Assembly: GCA_030762935.1 (NCBI GenBank)
Contig: CM060883.1
Span: 48,290,501-48,354,500 of the forward strand
Direction: 5' to 3'
Source: Hymenopus coronatus
Taxonomy: Eukaryota > Arthropoda > Insecta > Mantodea > Hymenopodidae
Length of the DNA: 64,000 bases
In this document: positions 10,935 through 22,436 of the stretch, one piece after another
How positions within the stretch are numbered: position 1 is the stretch's first letter
Layout of the letters: the number at the start of each line of letters is the position of its first letter
Program-made: the position numbers and the translations under genes
The notes under the pieces: generated by a model
The model's database searches: none
What the model saw: the letters and a program-made list of their open reading frames with translations, nothing else
What the model was told of the DNA's origin: nothing

Positions 10935-11760
10935 AAACAAAGTTGGTGTGTTCCATTCGCATGACTTTATCTAGCTGTTCCACAAACAAACTTCCCTTAC
11001 AATAGATTAATGTTTTATCTACTTCATGCTAACCGAGATAAACATTAGCAGAATCGGTCTTATCACTTGCTTCCTAGTAAGTAGAAGGGAAATAAGCGAG
11101 TACACCTAGGCTAAATGAAAGTCAAATCTTTTAAGTGTCATTGCTATATGAAACAGTTGAAATTCGATTCTCTTTTGCATTCCCAGAGTAAAACAGAAAA
11201 GAAGAAACGAAAGTTGTCTTACCGCTTGAGAAAAGTTTAAGTAGTTTAACATTGAAACCAATAACAAGGAATATCTTGGAAACGGTTCACTCTACGGAAA
11301 AATGTATATGTGTGTTTTGACGAGATCTATATTTTTTTGTGTTGTAAGTTTTCGTCTATATCTTGCGGTTTATTAATGACACAAAAGTCACTATAACTTT
11401 TAAATGTCATGATATTTGCATACCACGAGAATAACAATAACAATGGTGGCTTACCCCTTTAAAAGGTATAAATATATATTTGAGAACTCAAAGGAATAAT
11501 AAATAGTATATCGGAAATTGTTAACTTCACAAATAATTTAATTTGACATAAGTTAGTATTTAAAGGGACCTATATATTTTTTAATAAGATTTTGTCATTA
11601 TCTAACGATTTATCAATTGGATTAACACGATTCATTTAGAATGAGATCTTCAAAGACTATTCTCAGAAAATTTGAGATATACGCTTTATTTGTCAGTCAA
11701 ATATCCCATTTTAACAAATGAAAAATGATGACAAAATGTTCCATGTAACAGGTATGCCTA
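10935..11760 (+). repeat. R1, diverged, lacking 3' end
   Basis: Begins TTGGTGTGTTCCATTCGC and follows the R1 order (GCTAACCGAGATAAACATT, TCTATATCTTGCGGTTTA, CAAATGAAAAATGATGAC) to the ATGTTCCATGTAACAGGTA box. The GT tract and terminal palindrome are absent. Confidence 0.7.
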
Positions 11761-12110
11761 GCATATGACTTGCCCCTTGAGACAGCTCAGTGACAAGTTT
11801 ACATCACTGCAGCTACCGCCGATACCGCTCAACACCCATCATCCCCCTCCGCTTTCAACTTCTAGCACAGCATAATGCTTGCATTATTTACGAATTTATT
11901 TATGCTGTTGACATGTGGCGTCGTAGCTGCCTCAAGGAACAAGTTATAATACAGCGATTATGGTTTGAGGTAGTGAGGAAAATCCTTGGAAGTTTGAATT
12001 TAAATGCAAAGCTTTGAATTTAACGGAATTTTCGCTAATGTATCATTCTCTCTCCCTCTCGCTTTCTCTCTCTCCCTCTCTCTCGATCACATACACAAAC
12101 ACACGTACGC
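11761..12110. other. spacer with CT-rich tract
   Basis: No gene. A (TCTC)n-type simple repeat at about 12044-12087 precedes the minisatellite. Confidence 0.45.
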
Positions 12111-12114
12111 ATAT

Positions 12115-12331
12115 TAAATTGAAACGCTTGTTATATCGAGATTTTGGAGAAATAGTTGTTTAGAGATTCCTTGAATTTGAAAAAAAAACAAAAAAACAAA
12201 AAAAACAAGTGCATGTATACACACACATATATATACACACGCGCGTACACACATATATAAATAAATTAATGAAACGCTTGGTATATCGAGATTTTGGATA
12301 AAATAGTTGTTTAGAGATTCCCTGAATTTGA

Positions 12332-12362
<31 letters not shown>

Positions 12363-12735
12363 AGGCATATATAAAAGAAACGCTTGGTATATCGATATTT
12401 TGGAGAAAATAGTTACTTAGAAGTTTCCTGAATTTGTAAAAAGAAAGAAAGAGAGAACACGCTATCATATAAAACGCTTCGCATATCGAGATTTTGGAGA
12501 AAATAGTTGTTTAGAAGTTTCGTGAATTTGTAAAAAGAAGCACAGAAAGAAATAAAGAAAGAACAAGCTGTCATATATATATATATATATATCGAGAAAG
12601 GCTTGGTATATCGAGATTTTGGAGTAAATAGTTCTTTAGATGTTCCTTGAATTTGAAAAAAAAAACAATATATATAACTATAACGTTTGGTATATCGAGA
12701 TTTTGGAGAAAACGGTTGTTTAGAGGTTCTCAACG
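12115..12735 (+). repeat. minisatellite, about six copies, unit about 90-130 bp
   Basis: Six repeats of a 65-70 bp core: GAAACGCTTGGTATATCGAG, then ATTTTGGAGAAAATAGTTGT, then a TTAGAGATTCCTTGAATTTG-like end. Cores start near 12120, 12270, 12378, 12472, 12597 and 12680, separated by variable A-rich, AC-rich or AT-rich linkers. The core resembles the 3' subterminal part of reverse R1 (GATACCGAGATTTCACCG, then AAAATATATGTTT). Confidence 0.85.
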
Positions 12736-13120
12736 CTAAGTTCATTAGCTGTGTTATGCTGAGACATTTGCTGTCTTCAGTTTAAGCTGTACAGTTTCAT
12801 TATGCATCTCAAACGTAAAAGTTTATTCAAGGCATCAGTGTCATTCCCTTTTTCTCACCTCGAACTTTGTGCCTTGCGTGTGACTAGACTTAACGGCGAC
12901 ATGGTACTAACAGAAAGGAACTCCTTGGATGATAGGCTAACCGAAAACCAATAGTAGGTTAAATCCTGTTTCCCCTCCTGACGGATATTGTTAATTTTTC
13001 AACCGACCGATTGTTTCATTTATGTAGCCCCCTTTAACATCTAAGGACGTATCGGGGGCTTTACGTTAGAAACAACTCGTTGTTCTGTTCTTGGATTTCA
13101 ATCGTTTTATTTTCCTCAAA
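12736..13120. other. no feature recognised
   Basis: Unique-looking sequence without a supported frame; ends in a short CA run. Confidence 0.4.
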
Positions 13121-13124
13121 CACA

Positions 13125-13285
13125 CACACATTCACTCTCACATATGTACTTCCAGACACTGAGGGATAGAGAATAATTCTGGTTAAAAAATATGTCTTGC
13201 CCCAGCTGGGAATCGAACCCAGGACCTCTGGATGAGAAGGATGACCACGGAGTGCAGTCTGCTATATAAGGCCGTAAAAGCCTAA
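13125..13285 (-). mobile_element. SINE-E
   Basis: CCCAGCTGGGAATCGAACCC and AGGACCTC give a reverse B box; GTACTTCCAGACACTGAGGG and the AATAATTCTGGTTAAA stretch recur in forward orientation at 45945-46115. Confidence 0.65.
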
Positions 13286-13299
13286 GTAATAAAATAATC

Positions 13300-14076
13300 A
13301 GAAGGGCATGTACATAGTGTATAGAGAATGTATTGCAATCCACCAAAAAATTCGATACCGAGATTTCACCGAAAATATATGTTTTAGGATCTCCTGTATC
13401 CAAAAAAAAAAAAGTATTTTCAGAAAAAGGTCCGTGTGTGTCCGTGTGTCTGTGAACACGATAACTCAAAAACGAAAAGTCGCCCACTCCAAACTACCCT
13501 TTACATAGAACTTTTTTCAAAAAGTTTGATTTTCTTAAAAATAGCTCTAACGATTTTGATTAAAATATCGTATATTAAAGATATTTACCTGACAAATAAA
13601 AGTTATATTTTGAATTTTCTGGGAATAGCCTCTGAAGACTATTTTATTCTGAGTGAATTTTACGGAATTTTGCAAAAGTGCTAAACCGTAAGAGAGAGAC
13701 AAAAACTTACCACACAAAAAATGTAGAGCACATTAAAACACACAATTTATGTTGTATACATTTTTTTCGTAGAGTTAATTGTTTTTGAGATATTCCTTGT
13801 TTTTGGTTTAAGCTATAAAAACTTATATTTTTCTCATACAGGACTTTGTGAACTCGTGTTCATACAAAGGAACTTCAGTCACATAGCAACCGGCTTTTGA
13901 CTGTCACTTTAACCTATGGTACTCTCTTATTTCGCTTCTACTTAAAAGGAAGCAAGAAATAAGACTAATTCTGCTAATTTTTTCTCGATTAGCAGGAAGT
14001 AAATAGAAGCATAAGGTTTTTAAAAATAATTTGTTGCAGAGAAAGTCATATGAATGGAACACATCAGATTTTTAAC
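13300..14076 (-). repeat. R1, near full length
   Basis: Terminal ATGTACATAGTGTATAGAGA at the left, GATACCGAGATTTCACCG, a short GTGTGT tract, AACTCAAAAACGAAAAGTCG, CCCTTTACATAGAAC, TAAACCGTAAGAGAGAG, ending at GAATGGAACACATCAG. The segment with the CCAAGTTTGG box is missing, as in a small deletion. Confidence 0.85.
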
Positions 14077-14079
14077 GTA

Positions 14080-14795
14080 AGATCACTCTGGTTTACTTTC
14101 CTTTACATTTAAATGCGTGGCTTATCAAAATACCTCAAATAGTTAATCAACACGTTTCTCTTGTGTTGTATTGCAAGAAAACCAGTATTCCAAGATTGTA
14201 TTAAGAGCGCCAGGGTACAAAACCACACCGTGGCACGAGACTGTGCCCCCTCCCCAAGAATTTGACGCGAGCACAGCAGTCACTGCTGTCATTGAATTGT
14301 AAACAGCCAAGAGACCATCAACCCTTAACTGGGGGATGGTTGGTTGGGTGAGTCGGATTAATGTACAAGGGTGAGATAGCTGATAGCTCAGCTTATTAAA
14401 AAGGGGGGGAGTAATGCCTTTTACACTCCCACTGCTGCGTTTTATGGTGTAAAAATGCAAAAACAAGCTTAAGATTCAAATCTCATAACGCGCAACTGAA
14501 ATCGCTACCAGGCACCCCTCGTTATTACCTGCGGGGTTATTAGATTAACGTTTTCGGCTTGATTGCGTTTTTCTTTTATACTCGCACAAAATCGCAAATT
14601 TACAGCATGTTCCAATTGATAACACGACGGAAACATGTTGCAAACGTGCTCATAGTCTTACATTTCAGGTGAGTTCGCAAAATATTGTGTCCTGGGTTCT
14701 AGTGTTTAGTATAAATTTTTGGGAAAGATTCTAAAACTCATACATTTTTAGAAGACTCCACATATATATATATATATCCTTAACAAATTACATTT
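14080..14795. other. no feature recognised
   Basis: No supported gene. A short AT microsatellite is at 14762-14778. Confidence 0.4.
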
Positions 14796-15312
14796 ATACT
14801 AATATTATAAAGATAGAAAAGCACTATTTATGTAGTTAAAGTCGGAGAGAACCATAGTAATCCCAGCAATTGCCTTACCCCGTGGCCGCTTCGACACACT
14901 GTGTCACTTCGTCCCGTCCACGGCTGTAGCACCAAACTTCTCAGTCGCTTGGCATCTAAAGTCAAAATCACTGTTATTATCATTATTTATATTTACAATT
15001 ACACTAGAGTTACTTGGCGCCAACTTAAATTGCATTGAGGAATGCTTGTTTCATTTTGCAACAAGGTTGGCACCATTTCTTACGTAGCATGAATCTATTA
15101 GCATAGAGGCAGACACACACCTCCTATCACCTGAGACAGCGCGCTGACTGTTAGGGATCACAATGGATCTCCCCGAGTTTAAATACGTGTACATTGTGAC
15201 GGAACAGCCATAGGCTAATCCTATCGGAAGCTCCGTGGCAGGTAGTCTGAGAGATATATAGAGATAAGTAGCGCACTCGCCCAGCGTCAACACTAGAAGC
15301 GCTATCATCAGT
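14796..15312 (+). repeat. R2 dispersed repeat
   Basis: Shares order and sequence with 37275-37640: CCGTGGCCGCTTCGACACAC versus CCACATGGCTGCTCCATCAC, GCAACAAGGTTGGCACCATT, GCATGAATCTATTAGCATAG, and GAGACAGCGCGCTGACTGTT then AGGGATCACAATGG. It opens with TATACTAATATTATAAAGAT. Class unknown. Confidence 0.65.
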
Positions 15313-15661
15313 TAACCGTAATCCTCTGGAGATTTTTCTTCTCCATGGCTCTAGAACACTCTAGAATACGCTATAAAAAGTCCAACATCTATATGATCTC
15401 ATGAGTGACTCAGTGAATCACAACGTACGTTTCTGGTGTGAACGATGCTGTTCGACGAACGACTTTTTGATGATTGCTGTGACGTGCAGTGAATGTTGCT
15501 ACTGTAGGAGGCTAGTTAGGTCTTGTATTACACTCTCCAGCAATTGAGCAATCCGAAGAAGAATAGGCTAGCCGTGCCTCTGTATGCTGCTTTCGTGAAG
15601 AAAGTGAAATGAAAATTAGAACTAAATGAAAGGACAGGGTAATTTGAACTATAGTGTAGTC
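15313..15661. other. no feature recognised
   Basis: Includes CTCTAGAACACTCTAGAA and GCTATAAAAAGTCC, which recall an LTR promoter, but no partner LTR was found. Confidence 0.3.
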
Positions 15662-16361
15662 AAATTATATTCGAACCAATTCGCGGCCTCTCTCTATTGT
15701 GCGAAACTGCTGGCAGTCGCCGGGGAAATTACGCCTGCAGAGGCGGACTAAAATCCTTACCTTATAACATATACTGGATGCTACTGGATGGTCAGAAAAT
15801 TGAAGTGTGGTGTGCAATAAGTGCTAGAAGAATAATAGAGCGCAAATTCTTTGATGAAACAATAAATGCAGAGCGATATCAGAGGTTAATTCTGAGGTCA
15901 TTTTTCAATTGCTTGAACGGAAGAGAGAAATCATATGGTTGGTTCCAGCAAGATTCTGCAACAGACATACGATTGCTGAATCACTAAATGCAGTGAGAGG
16001 TGTTTCATGGCAGAATAGTTAGTGTTGATTTGTGGCCCACTTGTTCTCCTGACTTAATGAGTTATGATTTTTATTTTTGGGGTTTTTTAAAACAAAATGT
16101 ATCATTCCAAACCTCACACTTTAGAGGAACTTAGAGAAAACATTGTGCAATAAATCATAGGAATTCCTGCTGCTGAGCTTCGGAGAGTGAGCGAAAATAT
16201 TTACACGAGATACGCTGCCTGTTTGAGAGCAGAAGGTCAACATTTCCAGGAACTGTTATAAGGTAAGGATTTTAGACCGCCTCTGTCTGCATAATTTCCC
16301 CGGCGACTGCCAGCAGTTTCGCACAGTAGAGAGAGACTGCGAGTGGGTTCGAATATAATTT
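15662..16361 (+). mobile_element. internally deleted DNA transposon with about 100-bp TIRs
   Basis: 15662-15768 and 16255-16361 are inverted copies (AAATTATATTCGAACC at each edge, GCGAAACTGCTGGCAGTCGC and CGGGGAAATTA inside). Between them is a broken catalytic half of a DUF4817-type Tc1/mariner-like transposase: KIEVWCAISARRIIER, FFDETINAERYQRLI, GWFQQDSAT, then SPDL and FYFWGFLKQN-like parts in shifted frames. The N-terminal HTH half is missing and stops interrupt the rest. Confidence 0.85.
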
Positions 16362-16402
16362 AATTACCCATTATATCATATTAGTGAAGTGACAGTGAAA
16401 AC

Positions 16403-17147
16403 TGTATGTATGTATGTATGTATGTATGTATGCATGTATGTATGTATGTATGTATGTATGTATGTATGTATGTATGTATGTATGTATGTATGTATGTATG
16501 TATGTATGTATGTATGTATGTATGTATGTATGTATGTATGTATGTATGTATGTATGTATGTATGTATGTATGTATGTATGTATGTATGTATGTATGTATG
16601 TATGTATGTATGTATGTATGTATGTATGTATGTATGTATGTATGTATGTATGTATGTATGTATGTATGTATGTATGTATGTATGTATGTATGTATGTATG
16701 TATGTATGTATGTATGTATGTATGTATGTATGTATGTATGTATGTATGTATGTATGTATGTATGTATGTATGTATGTATGTATGTATGTATGTATGTATG
16801 TATGTATGTATGTATGTATGTATGTATGTATGTATGTATGTATGTATGTATGTATGTATGTATGTATGTATGTATGTATGTATGTATGTATGTATGTATG
16901 TATGTATGTATGTATGTATGTATGTATGTATGTATGTATGTATGTATGTATGTATGTATGTATGTATGTATGTATGTATGTATGTATGTATGTATGTATG
17001 TATGTATGTATGTATGTATGTATGTATGTATGTATGTATGTATGTATGTATGTATGTATGTATGTATGTATGTATGTATGTATGTATGTATGTATGTATG
17101 TATGTATGTATGTATGTATGTATGTATGTATGTATGTATGTATGTAT
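16403..17147. repeat. (TATG)n microsatellite, about 186 units
   Basis: 745 bp of tetranucleotide with one interruption seen (C at 16433). A 4-bp unit shifts the frame through 12 bp, so all six frames stay open (MYVC and YIHT repeats); those frames are not genes. Confidence 0.98.
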
Positions 17148-17460
17148 TGTAACACATATCATTATTGACTCAATTATTTACAGGTATAGTCTTTGATTCA
17201 TTGCCTACAAATAATTCGACGTATACACTTTACGGCTGATGCATCCTTGGCTCGCGCACCACTAACACTTCAGCTACTCACGACTCGGTACAACTCACAA
17301 CACAACAAAACAACGCACTGCAATCCTTCCTCTTTTTATAACTAGAAAATAAAGTCACAGATCTCCCTGGAAGCTTCTAGAAGCCGAAGCTTAAGACGCA
17401 TCTCGAATATCGAGAAGAATCATGATCTCTTGCGTTCCGAAGGTTCCTGTTACCGTCACA
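17148..17460 (-). mobile_element. solo LTR (Ty3/gypsy-like)
   Basis: On the minus strand the 313 bp begin TGTGACGGTAACAGG and end TGTTACA, the TG...CA form of an LTR. Inside are CTTCTAGAAGCTTCCAG, a TATA box (TTATAAAAAGAGG) and a TTGTTTTGTTGTGTTGTGAG stretch typical of a start region. No internal domain or second LTR follows. The plus-strand left edge abuts the TATG array, so no TSD is visible. Confidence 0.7.
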
Positions 17461-18627
17461 TTGCTCTTCCTGTTCTTTGCGTATCCGATACGGTGACTCA
17501 GCCGCTAGAGCTCACCCTAATCGCAATGCTTTCCATTTTTGACATTTGCTAAACGGCATTATGTTGTCTGACTTGGAAGCAGATGAAAACATATAATTGG
17601 TCAGCGAAAAACAAATGAAATCCCAAGGGCAAAATCGGCTTTCCACTTGGTTGTCCATATTATTACGAATATACGTTCCCATTATCGTTACCGGGCTATT
17701 GTGAATCAAAATCTTGTAAACTTAATTGCTTCCCGTTTTCTTTTCCTTTTTGGCTACCGTTAACTGTGAACAGCTTTAACAATCAACTGCTTTCATTCCT
17801 TAGGCATGAATTGTAGGCATAACAATTTAGATAAAATGTTTTCATTCGATACTTCAATAGTCGTATTGTATTCGGTTGTGCATTACAGAAAAATAGAATT
17901 CGCAGAAAATAGCCTAGTTAACATCGACTTCATGTAATCCAAAAACGGGAATTTAGCTGTAAAGGTGTAATTGTTAAGTAAACGATGAACTTAAATATGC
18001 AAGTGCATTATACAGTTAAATATGCAAGTTTATTCAGTTTATTTATTGTGTATAACGATCATGTCACGTTAGATTATAGTCATTGAATTGTAACCATAAA
18101 TATCCAAATTGGACCGGCGTGCTGAAGTATGGTAGAAATTTAACTTTAATTGCTTTAGTTGAAAATATAAATAAAAATAAATACATTTCGAGCACATTAT
18201 TAGATTTTGTGACTTTTCTACTCCGATTTGTCGCAGCAGCTTTTATGTTACTCTGTGACCAAAATTAAAATGTACGACTTATAATTTTTAAAACCATTTA
18301 TTTGCAATACTGGCCGCGCATTTTTACCAATGGGAAACATTTAAAAATAATGGTGCAATGCTAGGGGAAAGTTTTTAGTTTATTACTATCTCTATCACGT
18401 ATGTACAGTATTACACTCAACCAGGATATAAGTACTATTCTTAAACATTTGATAAGATAGAGAAAGTCATGTGAAGTGTACAACATACCTTAGCACTAAA
18501 TGACAACATGTAACTTCTTTCATTTTTATTTTCTAAGATTAAAGCTTTCATAACGATTAAAATCTATAAATGGTGTAATTTCTTGTATTTAATTTGATAT
18601 TTTATTATTAAATATAAAAAAAACCAA

Positions 18628-18665
<38 letters not shown>

Positions 18666-18919
18666 TACACGTGCCTGCTCCTCTTAATTACAAACTTCAG
18701 CTAAAACATGTCATATTTTGGCAAACGTTTCATCTTTTGTTTGCCTCTAAACATAGAATGCTGCAGAATAAAAGGCAAATTACTATAGGCACAGTTACTG
18801 TTTGACCCTAGTACAATTTATTTTTAGTAGGACAATAACTGTACTGCAACATTGTCTGCTATAAATTTTCGTGATCGTGCCTGAGCTGTGATTGTAATTA
18901 AGGTAAATATAAAATGTTT
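17461..18919. other. no gene recognised
   Basis: AT-rich with a T run at 18636-18660. Short frames only (for example 17512-17709 minus), none convincing. Confidence 0.45.
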
Positions 18920-19007
18920 TCCCCAGGTGAGGCTCGAACTCACAACCCCGGCATTGCTCGTATACTGTCTATAAGTACCGTGCGCTAACCAATTGCGCCA
19001 CTGGGGA
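18920..19007 (-). tRNA. tRNA-Ile (anticodon UAU), intron-containing
   Basis: A full cloverleaf can be drawn. Acceptor TCCCCAG pairs with CTGGGGA; the D arm is GCGC/GCGC with loop AATTGGTTA; anticodon stem CGGTA pairs with TGCCG with anticodon TAT at 18973-18971; T arm is GTGAG/CTCAC with loop TTCGAGC. A 15-nt intron (18969-18955) follows base 37, the usual position, and tRNA-Ile(UAU) genes commonly carry an intron there. Mature length would be 73 nt without CCA. A TTTT tract lies a few bases downstream on the minus strand and could end Pol III transcription. Unlike the SINE heads in this window it has no SINE body, so it is probably a functional gene. Confidence 0.93.
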
Positions 19008-19389
19008 AGATGGTCAGTGAGGGCAACTACGATGGACTCAAGGTGATGCGCAGGAAGCTTCCAATGCCATTCATGAAAACTGTTTACATAACAAATGCCA
19101 GGCTATCTTTGTTATATGAACAAAGGGCGATCTATCTTTAGCGTAGTATGTGTGCGTGTTAATATTTATACCGAATACATCACAAGTATTCATTTTTGCG
19201 CTCCTGGTAGCATTGAGGATAACGTACATTGCTGCGAAAAAAAAAAAAATGTTGTGATTACCTATCTCTGCTCATACTTAGAAACGCTTGTTTTTTTCTT
19301 TTGTTAATCGAGATAAATTTTCAGTGTACATTTCGTTGTAAGTTTGAGAAGAATACAGTACACTAAAGATAGTCAAATGGTTACTTTCT
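19008..19389. other. spacer between tRNA and R1 cluster
   Basis: Nothing recognised. An A tract lies at 19239-19251. Confidence 0.4.
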
Positions 19390-19665
19390 TGACCACGTAC
19401 ATATATAGAACGTATATATATATAGTAAATATATATTCCACCCAGAAATTCGATACCGAGATTTCTCCGAAAATATATTTTTTACATAAGTCTGCCAAAA
19501 TAAAAAATTAATATATAAAAAGTATCATCTATTCCAATGAATAATAATTTTCCTAAAAAGAAAGAGAAAGAATTTTTGCCCAAAATTTAAACTTTAAAAT
19601 AAAAAAAAAAAAAAAAAAGCATTGGTTCATTAACAATACTTTTAGGCTATTTATATACTCACAAG

Positions 19666-19711
19666 ATTTTTTTTTTTTTTGATTCCAAAGGAATCAAAAA
19701 AAAAAAAAAAA
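19666..19711. repeat. poly(T)/poly(A) snapback
   Basis: A T run of about 14, then GATTCCAAAGGAATC, then an A run of about 16: a perfect small hairpin flanked by complementary homopolymers. Probably slippage or poly-A remnants joined head to head. Confidence 0.8.
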
Positions 19712-19824
19712 ATAAATAGAAATGTGTCAGTGAGCAGCATAGATCAAAAAGCAAAGCTAAGTACACAACTTAAGTTAAGCATCTTTCAAGGATGCAAAAC
19801 TAAGATTTTTAGGAGAATTCCTGA

Positions 19825-20042
19825 ATTAGACCTCTCGCCTCTCACCTAAACGGCCCGGGCTGGATCCTAAAAGAGCGCATGTGAGATTTATGGTGGACAA
19901 AGCGGCGCAGGGACGGGTTTTCTGCGGGTTCTCCGGTTTCTCCCACCAATGCATTTCACCGGTGTTCCACCTTCATTCAATATATCATCAGTGTCATCAC
20001 CTGCGGTGCCATGGTAGTAAAAGCGGGCGTTAAAAACTATAA
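19825..20042 (+). mobile_element. SINE-B, 5'-truncated
   Basis: CTCGCCTCTCACCTAAACGG, GCATGTGAGATTTATGGTGG, ACAAAGCGGCGCAGGGACGG, ending GCGGTGCCATGGTAGTAAAA and GCGGGCGTTAAA. It lacks the very start of the tRNA head and splits an R1 copy. Confidence 0.8.
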
Positions 20043-20832
20043 AGGAATGGTAAATTTTTCGGAAATTTTAATTTTCTCAAAAAATTCTCTAACGAATTTG
20101 GATTATAATGCGATAAGTTTGAGATAATTTCCTGAAAAATTAAATGTATACTTGGAATTTTTTTAGAATAGTCTCACAATATTTCTTTTGCATAACTGGT
20201 AAACCGTACATAAACATACAACCCAAAAAAATGCAGATCACGTTAAACTATACAATTTACATATGTTTTTCTCTTTTGGAATTAACTGTTTCCGAGATAT
20301 TGCCTGTTATTAGTTTTAATTTTAGAATACCTAAACAATTACCAAACGAGAAGATGTCATTCATTTTATACATCTTTTGTTTCACAAAGAACTGAAGAGA
20401 ACTGAAAGAGAACTGCATTTCAACGTGAATCGCATAGCGATAGCTTTTAAAAGATTTGAATATCACTTTAGCCTAGTGCAGTCATTATTTCCCTTCCACT
20501 TATAAGGAAGCAAGTAATAAGTCCTTTTCTGCTAATGTTTATCTCGATTAACAGATGCACATAAAAGAATGTTTTGTAAGAAATTGTGCTGTAAATAGGC
20601 ACAGAAAGTCATGTGAATGGAACACATCAGATTTTTAAGTAGGAAACAGATTGTTATGTGATGGCTTTGAAAGTGTATCGCCCTTTGCATGACCACTAGA
20701 AAACTTATTAGTGACTTTATCATTTGAAATATGTGTAGGCATCTGAAAATTCAATCTAATAACAAAGAATATGAACTGATTAACGCCACAAAACATTTGT
20801 AACAAATGGTATGGTTTAACGAAATCTGCTAT

Positions 20833-20998
20833 TTTTCCTTTCTCTATACGTACTATGTACATAGTGTATAGAGAAGGTATTGTATTGCACCCAAAAATTC
20901 GATACCGAGATTTCACCGAAAATATATGTTTTGAGACCCATGAATCCAAAAAAAAAAGCATTTCTAGAAAAATCTCCGTGTGCGTGTATGTGTGTGTT

Positions 20999-21034
<36 letters not shown>

Positions 21035-21698
21035 TGCATGTCTGCTGGCAGCATAGCTCAAAAACGACAAGACCGTTAAATACCGAACTTGGTATTTAAG
21101 TTTGGTATCGTCCAAGGATGCGACACGAAGATTTTCAAACTACCCTTTACATGGAAAAAATTTTTAAAAATTTTATGTTCTTAGAAATGGCTCTAACGAT
21201 TTTTATTAAAATATCGTATATTAAATATATTTACCTAACAAATAAAAATGTATATCTTGAATTTTCTGAAGAAATCTTTATTCTGGATGAATTTTACGGA
21301 ATTTTGCATGACTGTTAAACTGTAAGAGATGGACGAAAACTTACGATACACAAAATGTAGAGCACGTTAAAACACACAATTTATGTTATATAATTTTTTT
21401 TCGTTGAGTTGATCGTTTTTTAGATATTCCTTGTTTTTGGTTTCAGCTTTGAAAAGCATACTTTTCTCATACAGGAATTTGTCAACTCCTGCCCATACAA
21501 ACAAAGGAACTTCAGTCACATAGCAACCAGCTTTTGACTATCATTTTAACCTACAGTACTCCCTTATTTCGTTTCTACTAACAAGGAAGCAAGTAATAAG
21601 ACTATTTATGCTAATCTCTTCTCGATTAGATGAAGTAAATAGAATAATTTGTTGCAGAGATGTAGAGAAAGTCATGTGAATGGAACACATCAGATTTT
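20833..21698 (-). repeat. R1, full length
   Basis: The most complete copy: palindrome GTACTATGTACATAGTGTAT at 20850, GATACCGAGATTTCACCG, a GT run at 21001-21032, GCATAGCTCAAAAACGAC, CCGAACTTGGTATTTAAG, TTACCTAACAAATAAAAATG, TTTCAGCTTTGAAAAGCATA, ending GAATGGAACACATCAG. Confidence 0.92.
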
Positions 21699-21704
21699 TT
21701 CTTA

Positions 21705-22129
21705 TGGTATCTATAGTAAGGTAAGTAGATGACGTATTTCGCCCAAAATTTTGATACCGGATTTCGGAGGAAATAGATGTCCTGGGACTCTCTAAATCCA
21801 AAATACAACATTTGTTTTAAAACTTCAACAGGCGGTCCGAATTTGAAAGTGTTCAAAGTATTAACATGTCCAGATTTACAGTCCGTTAGATTGCCAAGGT
21901 TTTGACTTCTTCTCATTGGGATTTTAGCTTCACAGATCCCTCGGTTACGCCCTGTCGACGGTTCATAATCCATTTTCAAAAATTCCTTGGCCACGCTTTG
22001 CAGCTTAGGCCCTAAAAGTTTATAACAGACCAATAACTAATGACAGAATAACAAAAGTACAAAATCCGGATCACTTATGAAAGTGAAAACATGTTTTGAA
22101 AATGGTTCGTGAGTGAGTGTGTGTGTGTT

Positions 22130-22181
<52 letters not shown>

Positions 22182-22420
22182 ACAGTTTAACTACTCGAGA
22201 ATTTAAAGTAAATTAAATAACAAATATGGTATTTCAGTTCAGTAGCTTCCAAGATTGCAACATGAAGTTGCAAACTACCCTTTATAAGGAATATTTTTCA
22301 AATATTTTCTTTAACGATTTTGATTATAATATCATACATTAAATATATTTTAATTAAAAATAAGAGAAGTACCTTGAATTTTCTGGGAGTAGCATGTGAG
22401 TATTCGAAAGGAATTGTGTG
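21705..22420 (-). repeat. R1, disrupted copy
   Basis: The 21740-21800 piece (TTGATACCGGATTTCGGAGG, then AAATAGATGTCC) is unusually close to the minisatellite core at 12115. Unrelated sequence lies at 21805-22070, then R1 resumes with a GT/GA tract at 22118-22175 and CTACCCTTTATAAGGAA, and is cut off at SINE-C. Confidence 0.7.
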
Positions 22421-22436
22421 CATATATCTTCTTTAT

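Larger units (their letters stand above)
19390..20638 (-). repeat. R1, interrupted by SINE-B and an A/T snapback
   Basis: Left part 19390-19490 (AATTCGATACCGAGATTTC), middle 19715-19815 (TCTTTCAAGGATGC), right part 20045-20638 (TTTTCTCAAAAAATTCTCTA, GGTAAACCGTACATAAACAT, TTAACAGATGCACATAAAAG, ending GAATGGAACACATCAG). The insertions separate the pieces. Confidence 0.8.

Noticed and set aside
12114..12745. Overlapping minus-strand frames of 84-110 codons
   Set aside because: They read through the minisatellite and its homopolymer linkers.
16371..17196. Six overlapping open frames of about 250-263 codons (MYVC and YIHT repeats)
   Set aside because: They are the six readings of a pure TATG tetranucleotide array; a 4-bp unit without a stop codon keeps every frame open.
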